A DNA stretch of 64,000 nt, from contig JAGBSH010000014.1 in assembly GCA_017631885.1 (NCBI GenBank), forward strand, positions 1-64,000, read 5' to 3'. Source of the stretch: Fibrobacteraceae bacterium (GTDB lineage Bacteria; Fibrobacterota; Fibrobacteria; Fibrobacterales; Fibrobacteraceae). Under the pieces are notes generated by a model. That model did not search any database, was not told the origin of the DNA, and saw only the letters and a list, made by a program, of their open reading frames with translations. A program made the translations under genes and the position numbers. Positions 53,017 through 61,568 of the stretch are shown one piece after another. How positions within the stretch are numbered: the first letter of the stretch is position 1; each line of letters starts with the position of its first letter.

Positions 53017-53436
53017 TTATTTTTCAGCAATTACTTGTATGTTTTTTTCTACAATTAAACTGTCTTTTGCAAAAAAACGAACCGTTGCCGTTTGTGGCTT
53101 TTTAGAACGTAAAAAATCTCCAATTGTCATAATGCTACCCTTTTTCTTTCCTTGAAGAGTGTAGCTACCCATTTTGGGAGAGACAGCTGTCATTTTAGAA
53201 TACCGCACTTTTCCTGATTCATCAATGATTTCACACTTCAATGAATCAAAATCAAAATTTTTACCATAATCTAGTTGAACAATAAGTGGATCCCAATGCA
53301 AAAAAGAAGAGGTTGTATCCGCAACTAAATTACGGCCGGCATTCCATTCGCGACCACTTACAATTTGCGGAGCTTTTTCTTGACAAGCAGTTAAAGAAAG
53401 AAGAGTGATAAAAGAGATTAAAATTATTTTTTTCAT
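53017..53436 (-). CDS. Small lipoprotein, first gene of the ExbBD-TonB operon
   Basis: A 139-residue lipoprotein with lipobox SLTAC (about 14-18). The mature part is mainly beta (LHWDPLIVQLDYGKNFDFDSLK, TVRFFAKDSLIVEKNIQVIAEK) and may be an immunoglobulin-like or similar sandwich. GAGGA six bases before the ATG supports the start. The 106 bases upstream, up to the RlmD-type gene, should hold the promoter of the seven-gene operon. No family is recognised. Confidence 0.72.
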   Translation of the reverse strand: MKKIILISFITLLSLTACQEKAPQIVSGREWNAGRNLVADTTSSFLHWDPLIVQLDYGKNFDFDSLKCEIIDESGKVRYSKMTAVSPKMGSYTLQGKKKGSIMTIGDFLRSKKPQTATVRFFAKDSLIVEKNIQVIAEK

Positions 53437-53542
53437 AAAATCCTCACAATAATGAAAAATAAAAAAATATCACTCATAAGAAAAAGTCTTTTCTGTAAAG
53501 AATCTCTTAAAAAGTAAAGAAACTATTCTTTTAACTAACAGA

Positions 53543-54694
53543 TTAACGGCGTAACACGGCCAACATTTCTAAATGTGGGGTTTGGGGGTAAAAAGCAAAG
53601 CCTTCTAGCAAATCTAAAGTAAAACCATTTTTTGCCAAAAGAGATACGTCTCTAGCCAAAGTAACCGGATTACAAGACACATAAATTAATCGTGAAAGAG
53701 CACTTTTGCACAAAGCTTTTAGCGCACTTTGCGGAAGACCTGTTCTTGGAGGGTCAACAATTAAAGAAACGTCATTTGAAACAATATTTTTTTCAAGCCA
53801 ATCTTCTGCAGGTTCAGATACAAATGTTGCAGACGCTTTTAAATTTTTATTTGCCAAACGTAAACAATTTGCATCTCTTTCTACCGCCACAATTTTTTCA
53901 AAAGAATCTTCTAACAAAGCGGCAAAAAATCCAACACCACTAAACAAATCAACAAGTAATGTATTCACTTCAGTCACTTCTTTCACTCGCTTTACCAAAA
54001 CAGGCAAAAGCGAAAGGTTAGATTGAAAAAATACAGAAGCATCTGTATAAATTTTTTTGCCGGCAATCTCTACACTTGTGTTTGCTTTTTCTAAAAATTC
54101 TTTTTGAGACATCCCTTTATAGAAATAAGAAACGGCACCATTACCATTTTCAAAAACTTGAAGTTCTTTCGTTTTTAAAGAAAGAGCTTCTTTTGATTCT
54201 AAAAATTTTTGTAACGCAGGCACAAGTACCTTACATTTTGATGCGACTGGAATAATATGGTGAGAAGCTCCTTCCCGAAAGCCAAATGCGTCTTTAGCTT
54301 TCAATACACGAATTCTGTTTCTGTATTCCCAAGGATTTCCAAAATGAATTGGAAAGTTTTCGGGCAATGTAATATGAGCAAATCGCCTAAATGTATCACA
54401 AATGGCTTCTCTTGCCATAGAGATTTGTAATGAAAGAGAAGCATGTTGTAAAGAACAACCTCCACAGCGTTCATAAAAAGGACAACGCGGGGTTTCTCTC
54501 AAAGGATTTTTCTCTAGAACTTTTAATGTAATAGCTTTTGCAAAATCTTTACCATTATTAGTGATTTTTGCAAGAACAGTTTCTCCTGGCAAAGCCCCTT
54601 GAACAAAGCAAGCTCGACCATCCTGCAAATGGCTGAACCCATCACCGCCTTGGGCTGCTTTTTCAATTTTTAATATGATTTCTTTTTCAAGCAT
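53543..54694 (-). CDS. 23S rRNA (uracil-5-)-methyltransferase, RlmD/RumA type
   Basis: A 383-residue SAM-dependent RNA methyltransferase. An N-terminal TRAM domain (about 1-60, QGGDGFSHLQDGRACFVQGALPGE) binds RNA. The iron-sulfur cysteines CPFYERCGGC (C-x5-C-x2-C) plus a later Cys in ASKCKVL match RlmD. The catalytic domain has LLVDLFSGVGFFAALL, SLIVDPPRTGLPQSAL and YVSCNPVTLARD, with the nucleophile Cys and the base Glu in the last stretch (TPHLEMLAVLRR). RlmD and RlmC cannot be separated with certainty; the cluster ligands favour RlmD/C over TrmA. It overlaps the ABC ATPase gene by eight bases. Confidence 0.92.
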   Translation of the reverse strand: MLEKEIILKIEKAAQGGDGFSHLQDGRACFVQGALPGETVLAKITNNGKDFAKAITLKVLEKNPLRETPRCPFYERCGGCSLQHASLSLQISMAREAICDTFRRFAHITLPENFPIHFGNPWEYRNRIRVLKAKDAFGFREGASHHIIPVASKCKVLVPALQKFLESKEALSLKTKELQVFENGNGAVSYFYKGMSQKEFLEKANTSVEIAGKKIYTDASVFFQSNLSLLPVLVKRVKEVTEVNTLLVDLFSGVGFFAALLEDSFEKIVAVERDANCLRLANKNLKASATFVSEPAEDWLEKNIVSNDVSLIVDPPRTGLPQSALKALCKSALSRLIYVSCNPVTLARDVSLLAKNGFTLDLLEGFAFYPQTPHLEMLAVLRR

Positions 54695-55637
54695 CTTGAT
54701 TTACAAAAAGGCAACGTATTTTACGTTCCTCACCATTTAAATTAGGGCGTTGTGAAAAACAAATTTCTTTTGCCAAAGAACAACGTGGAGCAAAAACACA
54801 ACCTAAAGACGACTTAACAATTTCGCCACTTAAAATTTCTGGCGGGTGTCCAAATTCTAATGTCGGCACACTTTGAATCAAGGCTTGAGTATAAGGGTGC
54901 AAAGGATTTTTAAAAACATCTTCTACTTTGCCCTCTTCTAATGATTGCCCCAAATACATTACCATTACTTTATCGGCAAGTGTTTGAACCACTTGCATAT
55001 CATGAGAAATAAAAATTATCGCTAAATTCAAATCGGTTCGTAAAGTATCTAGTAATTTTAAAACTTGAGCTTGAACCGAAACATCTAGTGCACTAGTCAC
55101 TTCATCACAAACAAGAACTTCAGGGTTTGTCATTAAAGCACGAGCAATCCCTAAACGCTGCCGTTGACCGCCAGAAAATTCATGCGGGTATTTTTCAAGA
55201 GACACCAAAGGCAAGCCTACTTTTTCCAAAACTTCTTCAGCTTTTTTAAAACATTCCTTTTCAGAGAAACTACGATAACGCAATGGATAAGAAAGAATAT
55301 CTAAAACTTTTTGCCTGGGATTCAAACTAGAATAAGGGTCTTGAAAAATCATTTGTACAGAATTCCTTACAGACTTCCATTCTTTTTCAGACTTTAAATC
55401 AACCGACTTTCCGTTTAAAAAATACTTCCCCGAAGCAAATGGTTGCAATCCAACAAGCGCTTGTGCTAGTGTTGACTTCCCACAACCAGATTCACCAACA
55501 ATGGCTAAAATTTCACCTTTTTCCAAAGAAAAAGAGACATCAGAAACAGCTTCTAAATAAGAAAGAGTTCGGGAAAATAAACCACCCCGTTGAGGATACC
55601 TGACACAAGCATCCCGAACTTCTAACAAACTAGACAT
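54687..55637 (-). CDS. Oligopeptide/dipeptide ABC transporter ATPase, DppF/OppF type
   Basis: A 316-residue ATPase of the peptide/nickel importer group. Walker A is GESGCGKST, the signature is FSGGQRQRLGIARAL and Walker B is VLVCDEVTSALDVS. The C-terminal extension with C-x5-C-type cysteines (VFAPRCSLAKEICFSQRPN) and LHPYTQALIQSVP is the oligo_HPY region specific for Opp/Dpp ATPases. No permease or binding protein gene is adjacent. The neighbours xseB and the methyltransferase gene overlap it by eight bases each, so this ATPase has been placed in an unrelated operon and must join subunits encoded elsewhere. Confidence 0.92.
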   Translation of the reverse strand: MSSLLEVRDACVRYPQRGGLFSRTLSYLEAVSDVSFSLEKGEILAIVGESGCGKSTLAQALVGLQPFASGKYFLNGKSVDLKSEKEWKSVRNSVQMIFQDPYSSLNPRQKVLDILSYPLRYRSFSEKECFKKAEEVLEKVGLPLVSLEKYPHEFSGGQRQRLGIARALMTNPEVLVCDEVTSALDVSVQAQVLKLLDTLRTDLNLAIIFISHDMQVVQTLADKVMVMYLGQSLEEGKVEDVFKNPLHPYTQALIQSVPTLEFGHPPEILSGEIVKSSLGCVFAPRCSLAKEICFSQRPNLNGEERKIRCLFVNQDA

Positions 55638-55848
55638 TAGAATCTAATTCTCCATCAAGCGTTCTTAAAGATTGCTGGACTTTTTCTTCAGTTTCTGTTA
55701 AAATACGCCGACATTGCCGTAAAAGAAGCGTAGCTTCTTCTACTTGGCTTGCCAGTTCATCAATTCCCATTTCAGATTGGTCAATTTTTTGCAAAATCTC
55801 TTCCAATCTAGACATAGCCTTTTTGTATTCTAAATTAGTCTCGCTCAT
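55630..55848 (-). CDS. xseB: Exodeoxyribonuclease VII small subunit
   Basis: A 72-residue protein, nearly all helix, with the XseB pattern YKKAMSRLEEILQKIDQSEMGIDELASQVEEA. It binds several copies to XseA and regulates degradation of single-stranded DNA. The xseA gene is not next to it. It is the first gene of the xseB-ABC ATPase-methyltransferase operon and is divergent from the lipoprotein operon that starts at 55895. Confidence 0.92.
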   Translation of the reverse strand: MSETNLEYKKAMSRLEEILQKIDQSEMGIDELASQVEEATLLLRQCRRILTETEEKVQQSLRTLDGELDSNV

Positions 55849-55894
55849 ATCTTAGAATATAGTTAGATTTGGAAAGTAACTATAAAGAGATTTT

Positions 55895-56611
55895 ATGAAA
55901 AAGTGCATTAGAAGCTCCTGTTTACTTTTTACATTACAATCCGTTTTAAACAAACGGATCAAAATGATATCTCTATGTACTCTTTCTTCTTTCATTTTAT
56001 TCCTTTTACTTGCCTGCACTTATACACCAGAAAACATTGAAAAAGAAATTTATCTTGATAAAGCTGAAATTGGAATCATTTCACAAAAGGGCGATACTTC
56101 TTATGCATTGGAAATTCCCAACAATGAAAACTTCAAACTTTTTATAAAAACTTCACCGCGTGAATTTAAAGACTCTTTAGAATATTCTTGGTTTAAAAAA
56201 GATTCTCTGCTTTCAAATAAAAGCGTATTTTCGTACACACATAAAAAATCTTTAATTCCTGATTCAGTTACTTTAAACGATAAATTTGGCAACGCATTAG
56301 GCTTATCTTTTAAAATCATTCTCAATTCGCCGCCAAAAATCACAAAAATTTTATCCCCCGCTGAAGGAGATACTTTAATCGGAGACCAAAACACACCATT
56401 CTTATTTTCATGGAACGCTTTTGACGCCGATGGTGATACATTACAATTTTTTATAGAAAAAGATTCTATCCTTTTTCCTGTCGGCATGTGGGACTACGCT
56501 CACTTAACCCATTTCTCTGAAGGGAGTCATAAATTCCGCATTATCGCAAACGACTTGTATAATAGTGCCGATACATCTTTATGGATTCATTTTTATGTAA
56601 AGGAACAATAA
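55895..56611 (+). CDS. Ig-like lipoprotein A of the five-gene envelope operon
   Basis: A 238-residue protein. The better lipoprotein signal begins at the internal ATG 55964 (MISLCTLSSFILFLLLAC, a clean lipobox); the ATG at 55895 has an AAGAG site but would give an over-long n-region, so the real start is uncertain. The mature part has two beta domains: the first ends in DKFGNALGLSFKIILNSPPKI and the second has ILSPAEGDTLIGDQNTPF and FSWNAFDADGDTLQFFI, as in fibronectin/cadherin-like sandwiches. The same two-part layout recurs in the next two genes. It starts the operon. The function is unknown. Confidence 0.72.
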   Translation: MKKCIRSSCLLFTLQSVLNKRIKMISLCTLSSFILFLLLACTYTPENIEKEIYLDKAEIGIISQKGDTSYALEIPNNENFKLFIKTSPREFKDSLEYSWFKKDSLLSNKSVFSYTHKKSLIPDSVTLNDKFGNALGLSFKIILNSPPKITKILSPAEGDTLIGDQNTPFLFSWNAFDADGDTLQFFIEKDSILFPVGMWDYAHLTHFSEGSHKFRIIANDLYNSADTSLWIHFYVKEQ

Positions 56612-56613
56612 TC

Positions 56614-58080
56614 ATGAAATTTTTGTTCCTTTGTTTACTATTTCTCCTTTCTAGCTGCATTGATTCAGATGCTGTTCTTTCTGAGAATGAAAGTGAAAAA
56701 ATAAAAGTAAACGCCTTTATTTTCAATGACAATGCAAGCAACCTAAAAGATACGACAATCGCTTTAAAAGACACAGTATTTCTCATTGGAAATATCTTAC
56801 CTGAAAGAGGAACTCACATTCAAAAATATTTTTGGAAAGATCCTAACAACAATATTTTCAAAGAATTTCAAATCAAATTTAAACCAACAAAACCTGGGAA
56901 CTTTGTTTATCATTTTACCATTGTTGATTTTCACGGAGATTCTCTTTCGGATTCTGTACAAATAAATGTTTCTACACCGCCTGTTTTAGATTCTATTCAT
57001 TGGTTACCAGAAAATAATTCTTCACGTTTATCTCCAGATTCTGTATTCTTTTCTTGGAATGCAAGCGATAAAGATAACGACAACCTTTTTTACATTTTTG
57101 AAATCTTTGAAAACAACAAAAAAATCATAGATACATTACTCAGCACTACTTGCATCAAACCGGACTTAAAATTTAAAGAATTAGAAACTTACGAATGGAA
57201 AGTAACTGTTTTTGATTCTGAAGGCATACAGGGTAATACTATTCATTCCGAATTTGCTACAGGTCATTCAAAAGGTTTAGCGCGTTTAAGTGGCAAAATA
57301 AATATTTTCCCAGATTCCCTTTTGAAAAAAGTAAAACTCTATTTAGTACAAAACGATTCATCAAAAGAATTAACGCTAAATGACAGCCTATTTGATACAG
57401 GTTTTATTAACTCTGGTGCATATACACTTCGAGCAAATGTTATGACTTTTTCAGATTACCAATCACACGAACAAACGTACCATTTAAAACCCGGTGATTT
57501 AAAAGACAACATTAATTTTTTACTTGAAGACAATAAAGCGCCTTCTTTTCCAACGTTAAAAAGCGACACACTCCCCTATGTTTCCCAGTTAATATTTCCA
57601 ATAGAAAATCATGGAATTCAATTAGACTCCCAAAACATTTCTCTTACTTTAGACAATGAACCATTACAATTTTCTTTGTCTAACGATACTTTATCCATAG
57701 AACTTCCAAAGTACAATTTGCCTATTTGTCGTTTTTTATCATTAACAGTAAAAGACATTAACAACAATTCCATTTCGCAAACATTTTATCTCTGTAAAGA
57801 ATCAGCATGGGCAACGCCTCTTTACGATACAACTCTTAACCAGCAAGACACATTAAACATTTCATTTTATGAAACCAACCCTTATCATCTCGAATTAAAA
57901 GACATTATTTGGTCATCTAAAGAAAACCCTGCATGGACATTTACGCAAACCAAATCTGATTCTAGCATTACCATTTATGCTTCTCTTTTTTCTGTTGGAA
58001 AATACACAATAGAAGCTCTTTCTCGATACGAAAATGGTCTTGAACTCCAAAATCAATTTATTCTGGAGGTTAAAGAATGA
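56614..58080 (+). CDS. Ig-like lipoprotein B of the five-gene envelope operon
   Basis: A 488-residue lipoprotein with lipobox LLSSC (about 11-15). After a first beta domain ending in VQINVSTPPVLDSIHWLPE comes FFSWNASDKDNDNLFYIFEIFEN, the counterpart of the sandwich in lipoprotein A, then further domains (a carboxypeptidase-regulatory-like one near LARLSGKINIFPDSLLKKVKLYLV, followed by Ig-like ones). AGGA nine bases before the ATG at 56614 supports this start; the upstream in-frame ATG would lie in lipoprotein A. It ends with an ATGA overlap into lipoprotein C. No enzyme motif. Many Asn/Lys/Asp in loops suggest an exposed periplasmic or surface protein. Confidence 0.78.
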   Translation: MKFLFLCLLFLLSSCIDSDAVLSENESEKIKVNAFIFNDNASNLKDTTIALKDTVFLIGNILPERGTHIQKYFWKDPNNNIFKEFQIKFKPTKPGNFVYHFTIVDFHGDSLSDSVQINVSTPPVLDSIHWLPENNSSRLSPDSVFFSWNASDKDNDNLFYIFEIFENNKKIIDTLLSTTCIKPDLKFKELETYEWKVTVFDSEGIQGNTIHSEFATGHSKGLARLSGKINIFPDSLLKKVKLYLVQNDSSKELTLNDSLFDTGFINSGAYTLRANVMTFSDYQSHEQTYHLKPGDLKDNINFLLEDNKAPSFPTLKSDTLPYVSQLIFPIENHGIQLDSQNISLTLDNEPLQFSLSNDTLSIELPKYNLPICRFLSLTVKDINNNSISQTFYLCKESAWATPLYDTTLNQQDTLNISFYETNPYHLELKDIIWSSKENPAWTFTQTKSDSSITIYASLFSVGKYTIEALSRYENGLELQNQFILEVKE

Positions 58081-59399
58081 GAACAATGGCTATAATATTT
58101 TCACTGCTTTGTTTATTATCAGCTTGCAGTGAAGACGTTCTTTTAAACACAAATGACACAAAAAAAATCACCAATGAATTTTTCTTAATTCCAAAAGAAA
58201 ATTCTTCTTTAGCAGGACGAAAACCATTAGATTCGTTATTTATACAACCTGCCGAAACTTTATTTATCCGAGCCGTTGCAAAAGCCCAAGAAGAAATCAT
58301 TCCGGCAAATGAACTGGGCAAACATTTTTTTGTCAGATACTGGGCATACAAAGGTTTCATGCTTAACGAAGAAAGCATTCGTGTGCTTTGGAACGAACCA
58401 GGAACAGACACGCTTTGCCATTATTCTATAGATCTTCTTGGTGATACTTTAAAAACGTGCCTACCTGTTTTTATAAATTCAACGCCAAGCATAAAATTCC
58501 TTTCACCAGAAAATGCTTTTAATACAATAAATCCTACTGATTCCATTTTATTCCAATGGAAAATTTCTGGGCAAGATTCCTGGGAAAAATCAGAATGCGA
58601 AATCTATTTAAATCAAAGTAAAAAAGATTTATGGCTAACAAAACCAAAACAAATTAATTGCAATAAACCTTTTAAAATATTAGCTAACGATTTAAATAAT
58701 TCTTCTGATTATCCACTTTATTTTTGGGGCATAAAGCTCAAAACTTTTTCCCAAGAAAATTCTGAAAATGTTTTTTCTGAAATCCATTCTTTCCGATTTG
58801 CATTGCCTGATTCTTCTGCGGCATTCGTCGTTCCTATTAGATACGAAGCTTCTAGAAACTACGCCAAAAATGGTGAACTTTATGTTTTATTAAAAGACTC
58901 CATTGTAAACAAATACACTTTCCATAGCGATACTTCAATATTTATTTCAAACTTAAAAAACAATAAAAACTATAAATTCATTGTACAAGAAACTCTTCGA
59001 ACAGATTATGAAAAAGATTCTACCCTAGCCTTCCTTGAAAAAAATCTCATTACAACAACAGACACATTAATTTTAAAAGACAACACTCCTCCTGAAGCAA
59101 TGCCTTTAAAAGAATCTTTTTCAAAAAATGATTCCATTCGTTTTCTAGCTCTAGAAAATGGGAGCGGTTTCAACGCTTTGCGTTCTGCAATTATTTTAGA
59201 AAATTCAAAAGATACAATCCCTTACAAATTCAAAAACAATCAATTTGCTTTCACTCTTGACTGTGAAACTTCTTGTAAAATTGCTATTCATTTAGAAGAT
59301 AACGCTAAAAACAAAAGCCCTAAAAAGTTTTGGAAATTACAATTCACTGAAAAAAATATCTTTGTTTTAGGCCCTTATTTTGCAGGAGATTTAGAATGA
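58077..59399 (+). CDS. Ig-like lipoprotein C of the five-gene envelope operon
   Basis: A 440-residue lipoprotein with lipobox LLSAC (about 13-17). The first domain ends in LKTCLPVFINSTPSIKFLSPENAF, matching the position and type of NSPPKI in A and STPPVL in B. The following part LFQWKISGQDSWEKSECEIY corresponds to their FSWNA segment. A second half (about 250-440) has a repeat-like beta region. Coupled at both ends by four-base ATGA overlaps (with B at 58077 and with the next gene at 59396). Three related lipoproteins in a row indicate duplication with divergence. Confidence 0.78.
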   Translation: MRTMAIIFSLLCLLSACSEDVLLNTNDTKKITNEFFLIPKENSSLAGRKPLDSLFIQPAETLFIRAVAKAQEEIIPANELGKHFFVRYWAYKGFMLNEESIRVLWNEPGTDTLCHYSIDLLGDTLKTCLPVFINSTPSIKFLSPENAFNTINPTDSILFQWKISGQDSWEKSECEIYLNQSKKDLWLTKPKQINCNKPFKILANDLNNSSDYPLYFWGIKLKTFSQENSENVFSEIHSFRFALPDSSAAFVVPIRYEASRNYAKNGELYVLLKDSIVNKYTFHSDTSIFISNLKNNKNYKFIVQETLRTDYEKDSTLAFLEKNLITTTDTLILKDNTPPEAMPLKESFSKNDSIRFLALENGSGFNALRSAIILENSKDTIPYKFKNNQFAFTLDCETSCKIAIHLEDNAKNKSPKKFWKLQFTEKNIFVLGPYFAGDLE

Positions 59400-60007
59400 A
59401 ACTCCTAGCCATTTTATTCTTTTTTAGTATTTCTATTTTTGCAAAAGATTTTAAAACTTTGCACGTTTCTGCCTGGCCGGCTAATACTGAAATTTATGCA
59501 GAAAAACTAACCCCAGATTATTCTACAAAGGCTGATTACATTTCACCGGCTGCAATACAGATTCCATTACACCAAAATAAAATTTCCCTCACTTTTTTCC
59601 AACCTTTATTTAGAGATTCAACAATAGAAGTAACTATCCCCGATTTAGAAGATTCTTATCTTATGGTTATTTTAGACAAAGAATCTAATCCTGAAAAAAT
59701 TTATTTCCAGGAACAAAACTTAAAGAAACGAACCAAACGAATTGTCGGAAAGGGCATGATGTTTTCAAGTATCATTCCTTTTGGAATAGCAAGTTTCACT
59801 CTTATTAAAAATTATCTTGAATACAAAGAAGCTAATGACATACGCGAAGAATTAAAACATCATAAAATATATACATCAAAAACAGAATCGCTAAAACAAG
59901 ATTTCAATCAGCACAAAAACAAATCTGAAAATTACAAAACCGCTACTTATTGGTTTTCTGGAATTGGTGTTGCTTTACTAAGCATTGGATTTTACTTGCA
60001 TTTTTGA
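59396..60007 (+). CDS. Exported two-helix membrane protein with DIREELK motif
   Basis: A 203-residue protein with a signal peptide (about 1-16, ending FAKD), a beta-rich domain to about residue 110 that resembles a PEGA-like fold, and two C-terminal hydrophobic segments (about 121-140 and 182-200). Between these is a charged helical linker beginning EANDIREELKHH. The same arrangement, with KAKDIRDELKKP, ends the next gene. The basic KKRTKR before the first segment suggests an inner-membrane anchor. Function unknown. Coupled to lipoprotein C by an ATGA overlap and six bases from the next gene. Confidence 0.75.
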   Translation: MKLLAILFFFSISIFAKDFKTLHVSAWPANTEIYAEKLTPDYSTKADYISPAAIQIPLHQNKISLTFFQPLFRDSTIEVTIPDLEDSYLMVILDKESNPEKIYFQEQNLKKRTKRIVGKGMMFSSIIPFGIASFTLIKNYLEYKEANDIREELKHHKIYTSKTESLKQDFNQHKNKSENYKTATYWFSGIGVALLSIGFYLHF

Positions 60008-60013
60008 GGGCTT

Positions 60014-61555
60014 ATGAAATATTTCCTTTTACTTTTGTGTTTCATTTCTGTTTTACAAGCACGGCTCCCTGAAAAAGGTGAATCTGTTTTTGTAGAGCTT
60101 AAATCTGGTATAAAACAAAAAGCTGAATTTGCGGGCTTTAACGCAGACACTGTTTTACTTGGTGGTTACATCAAAAATGAATATGCCATTGTTAAAATTC
60201 CAAAAACCTCTTTTGTTCAAATAATTTCTTCTGCTAATGGCGATACGCTTTCTTTAGAAGAATTGCCGGATTCTGTTTTGAGTATTTCAGATTCAACAAA
60301 AAACAACGATTCTCTTTTAACAGATTCTTCTTTTGACGCTAATATTTTATCAGCCTTTGAAAACAAAACTATTCTTGTCCCATTCAGTAAACGCCCGATT
60401 GATTCTAGCTTTGCCATAAGCCTTCAGAATCTATTTTACGATCTATTAAAAGAAGACCAACAAGCCCCCGTATTGGTTACAGATTCTATTCTTGAAAATT
60501 GTATTGAAATTTCTTGTTCATTACCTTTATTACGCAAGTTAAAACCAAAAGCCATTCTTTTTGGGAACATTCTTCCAAGTACAAATGATAGTTTACGTCT
60601 AGAACTTTCTTACTTTTCAAATGAAGGTGAACCAGAAGAAACAAGTATAAATATTTCTGCCAAAAATCCTTTTTCCCAAACTTTAGAGGGAAGCACAATT
60701 AAACAAGCTTTAAACACTTTATTCAAAAAAGTTCCAGAATCTAAAAAACAAGCTGATACCATTTATATAAAACCAGAATTTAATTATGTCTTTGTTGAAA
60801 CCGAACCAGAAGGCGCTCTTTTAACGCTTGCCAAAGGAAACTCAATCTGTAAAACACCTTGCACTTACGCCACCAAAGATACTGGCATTGTAGAACTTTA
60901 TGCTTATTGGGATGTAGACGAACACTTGTGGGCCGAAACCATTAAAACAAGAATTTTACCCGATGATACTACTAAAATTTCTATGCGTCTCCAAAGAGTC
61001 CAACCTAAAATTCAAATTGTATCTCACCCAGAAGGAGCTGAAATTTTTCTTAACGACACAATCACTCGCTTTACCGCTAGCTTAGGAAAAACACCGAAAA
61101 TTTTAAATAAAAATACACTTGGTGAATCATCTTTATTCCTTTCAAAAGAAGGCTTTAGAGACACAACCATTCATTTTTATATTATGCCAAGTGAAAAAAA
61201 TAAAATCGATGTAACTTTAACACCACTTACACTCCCTAGTGAAATTGATGTCCAACAAAAAGAACGCAAAAAACGTCTTTTAGAAAAAGTAGGCATAACA
61301 CTTATAGGAACTTCTATTGTGCCAGCAGTTATTGGTGGCGTATTTGCTTACCTTTCTGCAAAAGATTATAAAAAAGCAAAAGATATTCGCGACGAACTTA
61401 AAAAGCCTCATATTGCAAATGGTCCTAATTACGATAAGCAAAAAAAAGAAAACAAAAAATACGCAGACAGAAGCGATGAACGGGCTTACGTGAGTATAAC
61501 CTCTTTTGCAGTAGCTATTGGACTTTTAGGAGCAGGCATAGTCATTTCATTTTAA
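60014..61555 (+). CDS. Exported CsgG-like/PEGA protein with C-terminal membrane hairpin
   Basis: A 513-residue protein with a signal peptide (about 1-16). A first beta part (about 20-65) precedes a domain with KTILVPFSKRP, a CIEISCSLPLL pair of Cys, and LKPKAILFGNI (about 115-225), a pattern seen in CsgG/FlgT/TolB-N-like nucleotide- or peptide-binding folds. Two PEGA-type domains follow (ETEPEGALLTLAKG and VSHPEGAEIFLND). The end has a basic stretch (KERKKRLLEKVG), a membrane segment, KAKDIRDELKKP, a charged helix and a second membrane segment, just as in the gene before it. It is likely an inner-membrane-anchored periplasmic protein. PEGA proteins often bind or organise the envelope. It is the last gene of the operon. 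Confidence 0.75.
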   Translation: MKYFLLLLCFISVLQARLPEKGESVFVELKSGIKQKAEFAGFNADTVLLGGYIKNEYAIVKIPKTSFVQIISSANGDTLSLEELPDSVLSISDSTKNNDSLLTDSSFDANILSAFENKTILVPFSKRPIDSSFAISLQNLFYDLLKEDQQAPVLVTDSILENCIEISCSLPLLRKLKPKAILFGNILPSTNDSLRLELSYFSNEGEPEETSINISAKNPFSQTLEGSTIKQALNTLFKKVPESKKQADTIYIKPEFNYVFVETEPEGALLTLAKGNSICKTPCTYATKDTGIVELYAYWDVDEHLWAETIKTRILPDDTTKISMRLQRVQPKIQIVSHPEGAEIFLNDTITRFTASLGKTPKILNKNTLGESSLFLSKEGFRDTTIHFYIMPSEKNKIDVTLTPLTLPSEIDVQQKERKKRLLEKVGITLIGTSIVPAVIGGVFAYLSAKDYKKAKDIRDELKKPHIANGPNYDKQKKENKKYADRSDERAYVSITSFAVAIGLLGAGIVISF

Positions 61556-61568
61556 TAAATTTAACTCT

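Noticed and set aside
56541-56786. Minus-strand frame across the junction of lipoproteins A and B
   Set aside because: It overlaps two good plus-strand genes and shows no start site or recognisable protein.
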